Source: VYFG01 sp965221795 (GTDB lineage: Bacteria; Pseudomonadota; Gammaproteobacteria; Arenicellales; Poriferihabitantaceae). From it: a stretch of 64,000 bases of DNA. Location: assembly GCA_965221795.1 (NCBI GenBank), contig OZ244914.1:2356001-2420000 (forward strand). The letters are read 5' to 3'. Made by a program: the position numbers and the translations under genes. Shown in pieces: positions 53,880 through 62,501 of this stretch (the stretch's first letter is position 1; every line of letters starts with the position of its first letter). The notes beneath the pieces were generated by a model. The model saw only the letters and a program-made list of their open reading frames with translations, searched no databases and was not told the DNA's origin.

Positions 53880-54818
53880 CTACAGATGGGGGGAATGTCC
53901 GAAGTTCTCCTGGAATCGGTCCACAATTTCGCTCCGTGAGGGGCGATGATTCTGGGTGCCGTAGTGTTCGACCATGATGCCGCCCATCAGGGATGCCAAC
54001 TGTCCGATTGTATTCCAGTCGAAACCTTTTTCGATCCCATGCAACAGGCCAGCCCGAAAGGCGTCTCCGCAGCCTGTCGGGTCGCTCACTTCCCGGACCC
54101 GAACCGGTGGAATGGCCAGACTTTTTCCGCCAACCATGATTTCTGCACCGGAGCCACCGCGGGTCACGATCAGGGCATCGACTCTGCGGGCGATTTCCTG
54201 CAACGTCTGGCCGGTTTTGTCCATCAGCAATTTGGATTCGTAATCGTTGACACACAGGAAATCACTCTGTTCAATCAAGGACATCAATTCCTCACCGTTG
54301 AACATCGGCAGACCTTGGCCCGGATCGAATATCCAGGGAATGCCGGTTTCGGTGAATTGTGTCGCGTGTTGGAGCATTGCGTCCCGCCCATCCGGTGAGA
54401 CAATGCCCAGAGTCACGTCCTTGGCATCACTGACCCGGTTTTTGTGCGCATAGTTCATGGCACCAGGATGAAAGGCAATGATCTGGTTGTTGTCCGTGTC
54501 CGTGGTCATGAAGGCCTGAGCCGTATAGGTATTTTCCACTTCGGTGATGTGGGTAATGTCGATTCCATTTTTCTTGAGCCACTTGCGGTAGGGTTTGAAG
54601 TCTTCTCCTACGGTGCCCATAGGAAGGGGATCCCCTCCCAGCAGGTTCAAGTTGTAGCTGATGTTGCCGGCACATCCGCCAAATTCCTTGCGCATGCTCG
54701 GAACAAAAAAGCAGACGTTCAGGATATGCACCTGATCCGGCAGAATATGATTCTTAAATTGGTCATGAAACACCATGATGGTGTCATAGGCAAGGGAACC
54801 AGTGATCAGTGTGGACAC
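53880..54818 (-). CDS. PfkB-family carbohydrate / nucleoside kinase (adenosine-kinase-like)
   Basis: 312 residues, ribokinase fold. Start LITGSLAYDTIMVFHDQF, sugar-binding GGCAGNISYNLNLLGG (~46-61) and the PfkB signature DPTGCGDAFRAGLLHGIEKG (~247-266) with the catalytic Asp. N-terminal pattern and YDTIMVF point to the bacterial adenosine-kinase-like group. Substrate not proven. It stands alone. Confidence 0.85.
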   Translation of the reverse strand: MSTLITGSLAYDTIMVFHDQFKNHILPDQVHILNVCFFVPSMRKEFGGCAGNISYNLNLLGGDPLPMGTVGEDFKPYRKWLKKNGIDITHITEVENTYTAQAFMTTDTDNNQIIAFHPGAMNYAHKNRVSDAKDVTLGIVSPDGRDAMLQHATQFTETGIPWIFDPGQGLPMFNGEELMSLIEQSDFLCVNDYESKLLMDKTGQTLQEIARRVDALIVTRGGSGAEIMVGGKSLAIPPVRVREVSDPTGCGDAFRAGLLHGIEKGFDWNTIGQLASLMGGIMVEHYGTQNHRPSRSEIVDRFQENFGHSPHL

Positions 54819-55158
54819 GAAGGTCTCCTGGAAAATCCGGGAAAGAATTCAGAGCAAGAGGGATATGGCTTGTCAGTCCAGTATCCTTGCAAGGTGGTGG
54901 TCTTGTATCGGGAAATCATGGCTCCATGCATCTTTCTCGATTCCCCTGATCCTGTCGGACGCCACGTTCAACCGGGCGTACAGGTTTAGACAGTATGTAA
55001 CTCCGGCCAATTTGAAGAAGATAGCCACGATCATGACGTTATTTGAAGCATAGATGACGCTCTGCCTGCCGCTTGCTTTGCCAAGCCCGAAAGCCGATAC
55101 AGATCACCGAGCGCACCAGAAACAGACACTCAGCCATTGCTGAAAAAGCGCCATTATA
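54819..55158. other. Intergenic region between kinase and ubi genes
   Basis: No gene I can support. It should hold the promoter of the PfkB gene and the end of the ubi operon, but no clear terminator is visible. Confidence 0.45.
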
Positions 55159-56391
55159 CTATGCACATTCTTCTTCGTCAGGTGGCAGACAGGCTCTGGG
55201 AAGATCCCCTCGGGTTCCCAAGGCATATTGGGCCAGCCAGTGTTTCAAGGGGTGGATGTGATTTGCGACACGAAAGCCGGATTGTCGCGAATAGCGCAAT
55301 AGCGGGTGGTTACTGCCGAACAGATTCTTGAATCCCTTCATGGCCTGGATTGCTATCCCGTTTTCCCCCTGACGCCAGCGTTCGTAGCGTCTCAGGATAC
55401 TGTGGTTACCGATGCCCTTGCCGGCATCTCTTGCCGCCGTCACCGTTTCGACCAGGGCAGCCACGTCCAGCATACCCAGATTGGCACCCAGACCGGCGAG
55501 TGGATGAACGGTATGTGCCGCATCTCCCACCAGTACCAGCCGGCGGCTGGCATAACGTTTGGCGTGCTGGCTGCCCAGCGGAAAGCGACGTCGGCCTCCG
55601 ACCAGATGGAGTGAGCCGAGGTGGGAACCGAAGTGTTGTTCCAGCCGGCGACAGAATTCGGTTTCGTCCAAATCCAGAAGATCATCTGTGGGGTCCCGAT
55701 CCCGGGACCACACCAATGAGCAACAGTTGCCATCCAACGGAAGCATCGCTATCGGCCCCTGTGGCGTGAATGCTTGATAGGCAGTGAATTGGTGGGGTCG
55801 GGTCGTGGCGATAGTGGCTGTTACGGCGTCCTGGAAAAAGTCCTGTTCAATCACCCCAATACTGGCCAGCGACCGCAGGATCGATTGGGACCCATCCGCT
55901 GCCACCACGAGGGCGCTGTCAATGCATTCGCCGTCTGCAAGCTCCAGTCGGATCGCATGGTCGGCTTCCGGAAGAGGGGTGAGACCGCGAATGCATACGC
56001 CATAACGCAATTTGACCTGATAGTTATGATGCAGGCAGTCCCACATCACATGGGTCAGGAGATCATTTTCGATGATATACCCCAACGCTGGGACTTTCTC
56101 CTCGCGGGAGTGAAATTGGATCCGGGCCGCGCTGTCACTATCCCAGACTGACATTGCTTGATAGGGGGTACATCGCTCTTTTGTGATGGTTTCCCACAAG
56201 CCCACATGCGCAAGGAGGTGTCGCGTGGCAAGATTCAGTGCACTGACGCGGCCGATTGCATTGGAAGCATTCCGGGATGGGGGAGCACCACCATCTACGA
56301 CGACCACCGGAAAGCCTTCCCGTGCCAACAGACAGGCACCTGCCAGACCGACCATACCACCACCTACCACAGTAATAGTGGAGTTTTTCAT
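55159..56391 (-). CDS. UbiH/UbiF/VisC-family FAD hydroxylase (UbiI-like)
   Basis: Flavin monooxygenase of ubiquinone ring hydroxylation. 410 residues. FAD-binding VVGGGMVGLAGACLLAREGF, ADGSQSILRS, and GDAAHTVHPLAGLGANLGML (~292-311). Being downstream of ubiH and after pepP it fits visC/ubiI, but ubiF or another position-specific member is possible. Its ATG overlaps the ubiH stop (ATGA). The last ~20 residues are a non-conserved acidic tail. Confidence 0.88.
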   Translation of the reverse strand: MKNSTITVVGGGMVGLAGACLLAREGFPVVVVDGGAPPSRNASNAIGRVSALNLATRHLLAHVGLWETITKERCTPYQAMSVWDSDSAARIQFHSREEKVPALGYIIENDLLTHVMWDCLHHNYQVKLRYGVCIRGLTPLPEADHAIRLELADGECIDSALVVAADGSQSILRSLASIGVIEQDFFQDAVTATIATTRPHQFTAYQAFTPQGPIAMLPLDGNCCSLVWSRDRDPTDDLLDLDETEFCRRLEQHFGSHLGSLHLVGGRRRFPLGSQHAKRYASRRLVLVGDAAHTVHPLAGLGANLGMLDVAALVETVTAARDAGKGIGNHSILRRYERWRQGENGIAIQAMKGFKNLFGSNHPLLRYSRQSGFRVANHIHPLKHWLAQYALGTRGDLPRACLPPDEEECA

Positions 56392-57644
56392 GGATTCGGA
56401 TTGCGATAGTGTTGGCTTGGATGATGGAGCGGTAGCCCCATGCCCAGCACACCGGTGGGGGCATGCAACCCCATCGTTCGATGCAGCAAAAAACGCTTCG
56501 CTGGCGGAAACAATTCAAGGCCGACCATGCCCAGATTGCGTAACCAGGCAATCCCGGGAAAGCCGGTGGTGAAGAGGGTAACCAGGCTATGCGTAAAATG
56601 GCGTACCATCAGAGAATCCCGCTGGCGGTAGCTATTGTATTGTGCCAGCAACGACTCCGAGCCGATATCCAGCCCATTCCTGTGGGCATGGAACACCAAT
56701 TCTGCCAATACGGCCACATCACGTAGCCCAAGGTTAAATCCCTGTCCGGCTACTGGATGAACCATGTGAGCGGCATTGCCAAGGACTACCTTGCGGTGAT
56801 GAGCAGGTTGTCTCAAGTGGCTCCGGTGAAGTGGGTAGGCTTTCCGGGCAGAAGGATCACGGAAATTCCCGGCTCGGTTACCGAACGCACTTTGCAGATG
56901 GTGAAGGAAGCCATCATCATCCAGAGCTTCCCGTCGGGGCAGTTCATCGGGCATCGAAGTCCAAACGACGGCCAGGCGATTCTCGCTGAGCGGAAGAAGT
57001 GCCAGAGGCCCCTCCTCGGTGAATCGCTCCCACGCCCGCCCCCTGTGCGCCCGGTCGGTGGTAACGATGGAAAGCAATGCATGTTGGGGGTAGGTCGTCC
57101 GGGTCAGCTGATTCCCGGACAGGAGTGACGAGCGGCCTCCATCGGCCACCACGACAAGCGGTGCGGAGATCCTGTCGGTTGCGCCGTCGCGGATCAGTGT
57201 CAGCACCTGCTTCTGCCCGGTCTGGTGGAGCCCGCAGGCCTCTGCGGGACAGAGCAGTGTGATGCCATCGCATGCATGGAGGGCAGACATCAGGACGCGA
57301 CCAATTACCCGGGTAGGCACCACATAACCCAATGCGGGCGTCCGGGAGTGGTGATGGGACAGGTGCACCATGCCGAATCGGCCCCGATTGGAAATGTGGA
57401 TATCCCGGATCGGTTCTGCATCGGGGGCGATATCCGGCCAGACTCCCATGCCCGTAAAAACACACCGGGCACACCATGTCAGCGCTACGGTACGTTCATC
57501 GTAGCTTGGCTGATGATCGTCTGCAAGTGGCCAGCGCTCGACGACGGCAATCGATAAGCCGGATTCTTGAAGGGTGACGGCAAGACTGGCACCGACTAGT
57601 CCGCCCCCGACAATGATGAGGTCATATTCGGATGGATCCGGCAT
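56388..57644 (-). CDS. ubiH: 2-octaprenyl-6-methoxyphenol hydroxylase
   Basis: FAD monooxygenase of ubiquinone synthesis. 418 residues. IIVGGGLVGASLAVTLQESG, SYDERTVALTW, LVVVADGGRSSLL and GNAAHMVHPVAGQGFNLGLR (~292-311, with N in place of the usual D in GDAAH). Position in ygfB-pepP-ubiH-ubiI supports ubiH. Starts 16 bases after pepP. Confidence 0.9.
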   Translation of the reverse strand: MPDPSEYDLIIVGGGLVGASLAVTLQESGLSIAVVERWPLADDHQPSYDERTVALTWCARCVFTGMGVWPDIAPDAEPIRDIHISNRGRFGMVHLSHHHSRTPALGYVVPTRVIGRVLMSALHACDGITLLCPAEACGLHQTGQKQVLTLIRDGATDRISAPLVVVADGGRSSLLSGNQLTRTTYPQHALLSIVTTDRAHRGRAWERFTEEGPLALLPLSENRLAVVWTSMPDELPRREALDDDGFLHHLQSAFGNRAGNFRDPSARKAYPLHRSHLRQPAHHRKVVLGNAAHMVHPVAGQGFNLGLRDVAVLAELVFHAHRNGLDIGSESLLAQYNSYRQRDSLMVRHFTHSLVTLFTTGFPGIAWLRNLGMVGLELFPPAKRFLLHRTMGLHAPTGVLGMGLPLHHPSQHYRNPNP

Positions 57645-57660
57645 GACAGCTTCGGGTGCT

Positions 57661-58968
57661 TCAGTGCGCCATCAGGTGTTGAATGTCATCCACGCTCCTG
57701 GGAACCTTTGCGGTCAGGTTTTGATGGCCAGACCGGGTGACCAGAATGTCGTCTTCAATGCGTATGCCCATTCCGCGCCAGGATTCGGGGATGTTTTCGT
57801 CATCGGGACTGAAGTATAGGCCGGGTTCTACGGTCAGCAACATGCCTGGTTCCAGGACCCGCCATTGGCCGTCAATGCGGTAATCGCCAACATCATGAAC
57901 ATCCATCCCCAGCCAATGGCCAGTCCGATGCATGTAGTAGCGCATGTATGCATTGGTCTCAATGAGTTCCTTGGGGTCCCCCTGTAGTACTCCGATATCG
58001 ACTAATCCTTCGGTAAGGACCCGGACCGCCTCATTGTGGTATTCATCCAATGTTCTTTCGGGTGCCACGGCCAAAATAGCGGCCTCTTGAGCTGCCAGCA
58101 CGATTTCGTATGCGGCCCGCTGCTCTCCACTGAAGTGGCCATTCACTGGAAAGGTGCGGGTGATGTCGGCGGCATAACAGTCCACTTCGGCACCAGCATC
58201 AATCAACAGCAAGTCTCCCTCCCGGAGCTGGTCCCGATTGGCGGTGTAGTGCAGAACGCAGGCATTGGCCCCTCCGGCGACAATCGACGGATACGCAGTC
58301 CATTCACTGCCGCCGAGTCGGAACTCACATTCCAGCTCCGCTTGCACCTGATATTCGAATCGCCCGGGTACGGTATTCTGCATGGCACGGATATGGCCCT
58401 GTACCGAGACCCGAGCGGCTTGGCGGATTGATTTCAGTTCTTCTTTGCCCTTAATCAGTCGCATCTCATGAAGAAAATGGGTCAGGTCAACCAGTTCTCC
58501 CGGTGGGTGTATGCCGCTGCGCTGCCTTCTGCGGATGCTACTGACGGCTTGGATGATGCGATTATCGAATTCCGGGTACCGCCCAATCAGGGTATAGACG
58601 CGGTTCTGGTTTTCCAGGTAAGAGGGCAGATGATTTTCAAATTCCTCAATTGAAAAGGCTTGGTCTGCACCGAAATCCTCTATCGCTCCCTGTGTGCCAT
58701 ACCGCTTGCCTTCCCATTGTTCCCCATGAGGGTCCTTAGGCCGGCAATACAGGATGAATTCGCCTTCTGGCCGCCCCGGTGCCAGTATCATCACGGCTTC
58801 TGGCTCGGGGAACTGGGTCAGGTAGTAAAAGTCACTATCCGGGCGAAAGGGGAAGTGCACATCCCGGCTGCGGGGCATTTCCTGCGCGGTCGGCAGGATC
58901 ACCACACCTTCATGATCCATTTGGTTCATGAGGTCTTGTCGGCGTCGTTGGAATATAGAGGAGGTCAT
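57661..58968 (-). CDS. pepP: Xaa-Pro aminopeptidase
   Basis: Metal-dependent M24 peptidase that frees an N-terminal residue before proline. 435 residues. N-terminal domain with FPFRPDSDFYYLTQF; catalytic domain with GANACVLHYTANRD, LLIDAGAEVDCYAADITRTF (metal Asp pair), HRTGHWLGMDVHDVG (His) and LTVEPGLYF, GIRIEDDILVT (Glu). ATG 58968 chosen because the family starts there; the frame is open to 59037. No ribosome site is obvious, which suits coupling to ygfB 13 bases upstream. Confidence 0.94.
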   Translation of the reverse strand: MTSSIFQRRRQDLMNQMDHEGVVILPTAQEMPRSRDVHFPFRPDSDFYYLTQFPEPEAVMILAPGRPEGEFILYCRPKDPHGEQWEGKRYGTQGAIEDFGADQAFSIEEFENHLPSYLENQNRVYTLIGRYPEFDNRIIQAVSSIRRRQRSGIHPPGELVDLTHFLHEMRLIKGKEELKSIRQAARVSVQGHIRAMQNTVPGRFEYQVQAELECEFRLGGSEWTAYPSIVAGGANACVLHYTANRDQLREGDLLLIDAGAEVDCYAADITRTFPVNGHFSGEQRAAYEIVLAAQEAAILAVAPERTLDEYHNEAVRVLTEGLVDIGVLQGDPKELIETNAYMRYYMHRTGHWLGMDVHDVGDYRIDGQWRVLEPGMLLTVEPGLYFSPDDENIPESWRGMGIRIEDDILVTRSGHQNLTAKVPRSVDDIQHLMAH

Positions 58969-58981
58969 AGAGAACGGAGAC

Positions 58982-59593
58982 TCAGTTGAGTTGCCGGGAG
59001 TGGACGGCTGGAGACGGCGCGAACCGGAAGCTGTCATGAATCAATTGGGCAGCGACTCGGAGAAATTCAATGACTTCCATGAGATGGTGTTCGCTGAGGT
59101 CACTGTCATCTGTCCCGGTCGCAAGATGACCGATTTCCATAATGCTCTCTGCCGCCTCTTGGACGATGGGAGTGGCCTGCTCGGGCAATCTTCCCTGATC
59201 ATGGTATATGCCCTGAAGAAACCCCTGGCACCAGTCTGTCACCGCTTCGATACGCGCATGTATTGGTTGGTTGTCATCGGGCAGCAGCAATTGAAAGCCG
59301 AATTCTTCATCGTCGAGTTCTCGGCAAACCAGAGCATACAACCCCTCAATGAGGTCGATGTGCTCGACCTCGGTCAACTGAAACAGCCCAGCTTTCTGCC
59401 GGATGTCTTGCGGCTGTATGCCTCTTCCGGCCAGAGCGCACAGCAGTCCATGGGCTTCTGACGCGCCGCTGTTCCAAGGAGTGTCTCGGAGCTTGATATC
59501 CAGACGCCGGTAGAGTGCCTCCCGGAACGTTTGGTCGGAAGCATCCCCGGGGGATTGCGGCCGAACTTCCGGCTTGTTATGCGTCTTGGCCAT
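58982..59593 (-). CDS. ygfB: UPF0149 family protein YgfB
   Basis: 203 residues. EAHGLLCALAGRGIQ (~44-58), then DWCQGFLQGIYHDQG and EHHLMEVIEFLRVAAQLIHD typical of UPF0149. In Pseudomonas the homologue modulates a cell-wall-recycling response, here unknown. Starts at ATG 59593; the open frame upstream is not family-like. First of the ygfB-pepP-ubiH-ubiI operon. Confidence 0.92.
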   Translation of the reverse strand: MAKTHNKPEVRPQSPGDASDQTFREALYRRLDIKLRDTPWNSGASEAHGLLCALAGRGIQPQDIRQKAGLFQLTEVEHIDLIEGLYALVCRELDDEEFGFQLLLPDDNQPIHARIEAVTDWCQGFLQGIYHDQGRLPEQATPIVQEAAESIMEIGHLATGTDDSDLSEHHLMEVIEFLRVAAQLIHDSFRFAPSPAVHSRQLN

Positions 59594-60361
59594 GGCTTTT
59601 GGAAGGGGGTTCACTATGGGAGTGGACAGGATGGAAAACGGTTTGCAGTCCGGTGGACTGGGCATTCGCTCCGGTTTTTGACAAGCGACTGACCGAGCCG
59701 ACGCCACACAATACCATCGCGGCCAAGGGCGCGAGTTCATGAAAATCGCAGATTCTGCCATACAATACCGGCATCTACCAAGCTCTCTGGATTCGAACGG
59801 GTGCACGAGAATCAGCAAAAGTCGATTGACCGAATGATCCAGAGCAATGTTGGAGATTCGATTGGCAAGAAATCAGGCGATCCCGGCCCTGCAAAGACCT
59901 TCATTTCATCCTGCCATTCGGACTCGCTCCACTTGACTTTGCTTCTTTCAGGCACGGATGGTGCTCAGCGACCCCGCTGCCCCTGCATCATGGCATCCAT
60001 GGTATGCTCCTGAGCGGATTCGGTCTCCAGATAGAATCCGATGTTGAATGGTTGATTCCATCTCCCGCCCTTGGCCTGGATTCTCAGTGACTGCCCTTCA
60101 TGGAAAAACCATACTGAATCCGGTTGGCGGGTGAAAGAAGGGCGCAATATCGCCGTAAGTCCCAGAATCTTCGGTTTGCACTGAACACGGTACGGTGACG
60201 GGGCTTGCGACCCGGGGAGACGGCATGGTGCCTGCCTCGCTTGCCGGATCCGGTTTCATGAAAGACTGCGGACATGCACTCTTTCCTTTTTCTGGCAAGC
60301 CGGATTTCGGGATTGTCCGGCCTCCGTTATGACCAGCCAATCCACCTGATTCCATGAGATC
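59594..60361. other. 770-base region between ygfB and the PLP enzyme gene
   Basis: zapA and 6S RNA, often found beside ygfB, are not recognised here. One minus-strand frame ending at 59965 reads like the end of a protein (listed separately). Elsewhere nothing is supported. Confidence 0.5.
59965..60147 (-). other. Possible end of a small or broken protein gene
   Basis: 60 residues from a TTG: SFTRQPDSVWFFHEGQSLRI, then FNIGFYLETESAQEHTMDAM and stop. Sequence character is protein-like and the frame is open another ~43 codons upstream without a start codon. Either a gene with lost start or chance. Family not recognised. Confidence 0.3.
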
Positions 60362-61510
60362 ATGACAGCCGATAAATTACCCGAAACACTTGCGGCGCAG
60401 GCGTTGGGATACGAAGATCCGGCGAGTGGTGCGCTGGTACCGCCTGTGCATATGTCGACCACGTTCGCCCGAAAAGAGGACTATTCCCTCCCCCAGGGTC
60501 GCTCCTATATTCGGGATCATGGAGCCGCTCAGGAACAAGTCGAGCAGGTAGTATGTCAACTGGAGGGTGGTGCCGATGCCATCAGCTTTGCTTCCGGTCT
60601 CGCGGCCTGTACGGCACCGTTTCATGCGCTTCAGTCCGGGGATCATGCCTTGGTGTCCGACACCCTGTACCATGGAGTATTGAGCTGGTTGGCAGAGTTT
60701 GCGACGGCAAGAGGCATCCAGTATGACCTGTTTCCGCCCGCAGATTTGGATCGATTCCAGGCGTTGATGCAGCCTGGGGTCACGCGCCTTGCCTGGCTGG
60801 AAACACCAGCCAATCCGACCTGGGCCATCGCCGACATTGCCGCAATATCCGAGATAGCCCATGCCCATGGAATCCTGGTGGCCGTCGACTCCACTTGCGC
60901 GACCCCTGTCCTGTCAAGGCCGTTCGAATTCGGTGCCGATCTGGTATGCCACTCTGCCACGAAGTTCCTTAATGGACATTCGGATGTGCTGGCCGGGATG
61001 CTGGTCACCGCCATTGACTCACCGTTCTGGCAGCGTATTCGCAGCCATCGGGTATTGGCTGGTGCCTTCCTGGGGAGTATGGAAGCTTGGCTCTTGCTGC
61101 GGGGGCTGCGCACCCTGTTCATCCGGGTTCGCCAGCAAAGTCACAATGCCTTCCGGCTTGCTCACTGGTTGCAGGAGCACCCCGGAATCGAAAAAGTACT
61201 CTACCCGGGGCTGTCTTCGCATCCTGGGTATGGCATTGCCTGTCGGCAGATGCCGGGCGGGTTTGGTGGCATGCTGTCGGTCCTGGTGCCTGGTGGCCGT
61301 ACAGAGGCCATTGCGCTGGCTTGTCGGGCAAGGGTCTTCAAACGTGCGACGTCGCTCGGGGGAGTGGAAAGCGTACTGGAGCACCGGAAAACGAGCGAGG
61401 GAGCGATTACCCGAACTCCGGAGAACTTGCTGCGTATTTCGGTGGGCATCGAACACATTGATGATCTGATTGGGGATTTTGCGCAGATGCTGTCCGGAGC
61501 ATCTCGATAG
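60362..61510 (+). CDS. Cys/Met metabolism PLP-dependent enzyme (cystathionine gamma-synthase/beta-lyase-like)
   Basis: 382 residues. GADAISFASGLAACTAPFHA (PLP phosphate site), DTLYHGVLSW with the stacking Tyr, ETPANPTW, VDSTCATPVLSRPFEFGADL, and the PLP lysine in SATKFLNGHSDVLAG (~205). The C-terminal SLGGVESVLEHR matches the family substrate site. Which of the related activities (transsulfuration, methionine gamma-lyase) applies cannot be read. Convergent with the GntR gene. Confidence 0.87.
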   Translation: MTADKLPETLAAQALGYEDPASGALVPPVHMSTTFARKEDYSLPQGRSYIRDHGAAQEQVEQVVCQLEGGADAISFASGLAACTAPFHALQSGDHALVSDTLYHGVLSWLAEFATARGIQYDLFPPADLDRFQALMQPGVTRLAWLETPANPTWAIADIAAISEIAHAHGILVAVDSTCATPVLSRPFEFGADLVCHSATKFLNGHSDVLAGMLVTAIDSPFWQRIRSHRVLAGAFLGSMEAWLLLRGLRTLFIRVRQQSHNAFRLAHWLQEHPGIEKVLYPGLSSHPGYGIACRQMPGGFGGMLSVLVPGGRTEAIALACRARVFKRATSLGGVESVLEHRKTSEGAITRTPENLLRISVGIEHIDDLIGDFAQMLSGASR

Positions 61511-61544
61511 CCGGATGCCAGAAGGTTTTACTGGACAGATTTCT

Positions 61545-62252
61545 TCAATCCGGACCGAGCAGGTCCCGGTGTGCCTGTGCGAGGTGGGAATTGACAATTT
61601 TCGCGGCCAGGTTCTGGTCACGTCGTCGGATCGCTGCGAGAAGGCGTTGATGGTCCTGATGGTAGAACCGGATCCGCACGGGTGTCAGGATATGGTCCTT
61701 GCGTGCACTCCATTGGCTATGGGAACGGATATCGTTGATCAGCCGGGAGATCCACTTCAGCAGCGGATTCTGGCAACAGTTGGCGAGTGCCATATGGAAT
61801 GCCTCATCCGCCTTGGAAAAGGCATCGGGGTCGTTTTCGGTCCCTTCTCCCTGTTTCAGCACTGCCTCCAACTCATTCAGGTCGTGGTTGCTGGCATGGA
61901 GGATGGTCAATCGGACAATGTGAGGCTCTATGACCATCCGGGCTTCGATCAATTCCAGCGGGCTGGTCTTTTCCGCAATATCCCTGCGGTCTGTATCGTT
62001 GCGGTAGGTCACGAAGGTACCGCTACCGAACTTGCGTTGGACCAGCCCCGCTTGCTCCAATTGTTCCAGGACCGAACGAATGGTGCCACGGGCAATGCGG
62101 AAACGAATGGCCAACTCTTGTTCAGACGGCAGTCGTTCTTTATATGCATATGTCCCTGCGAGGATAGATTCCTGGATGCGATGGAAGGCATCCGCTGCCC
62201 CCGATCGGGTCGGCAACAGAGTTTCGGGGGATCCTTTTGATGCTTGGTTCAT
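61545..62252 (-). CDS. GntR-family regulator, FadR subfamily
   Basis: 235 residues from ATG 62252. Winged helix-turn-helix with LPSEQELAIRFRIARGTIRS followed by VLEQLEQAGLVQRKFGSGTFV (~residues 41-82), then an FCD-type all-helical C-terminal domain (VIEPHIVRLTI … DEAFHMALANCCQNP) with the metal-binding His positions likely. It is divergent from the glutamine-synthetase-like gene, 249 bases apart, and is the best candidate for its regulator. Confidence 0.88.
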   Translation of the reverse strand: MNQASKGSPETLLPTRSGAADAFHRIQESILAGTYAYKERLPSEQELAIRFRIARGTIRSVLEQLEQAGLVQRKFGSGTFVTYRNDTDRRDIAEKTSPLELIEARMVIEPHIVRLTILHASNHDLNELEAVLKQGEGTENDPDAFSKADEAFHMALANCCQNPLLKWISRLINDIRSHSQWSARKDHILTPVRIRFYHQDHQRLLAAIRRRDQNLAAKIVNSHLAQAHRDLLGPD

Positions 62253-62501
62253 AAATAGTCTATTAAAATGATCACAAATTATCTGCGAGACAGGAAAAAC
62301 CGGCATGTCATGGAGAAATCTCTTTCCTCGAAGGCGAAATATCGGTTATATTCCAGACGATGAGTCGATTTCACTCTAGATTTTAGACCAAAAATATACC
62401 ATTGTGACGAGCTATGTTTACAGGGATCGTCTGGAATCTGGCACTGTAATCGAAATTTCGTTTCAACCCGATACATTCCAGAATCAGCAGGAGTACGTGT
62501 T

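Noticed and set aside
59594..60361. 6S RNA or zapA next to ygfB
   Set aside because: Looked for because of the usual gene order; no zapA-like frame and no long bulged 6S hairpin could be recognised.
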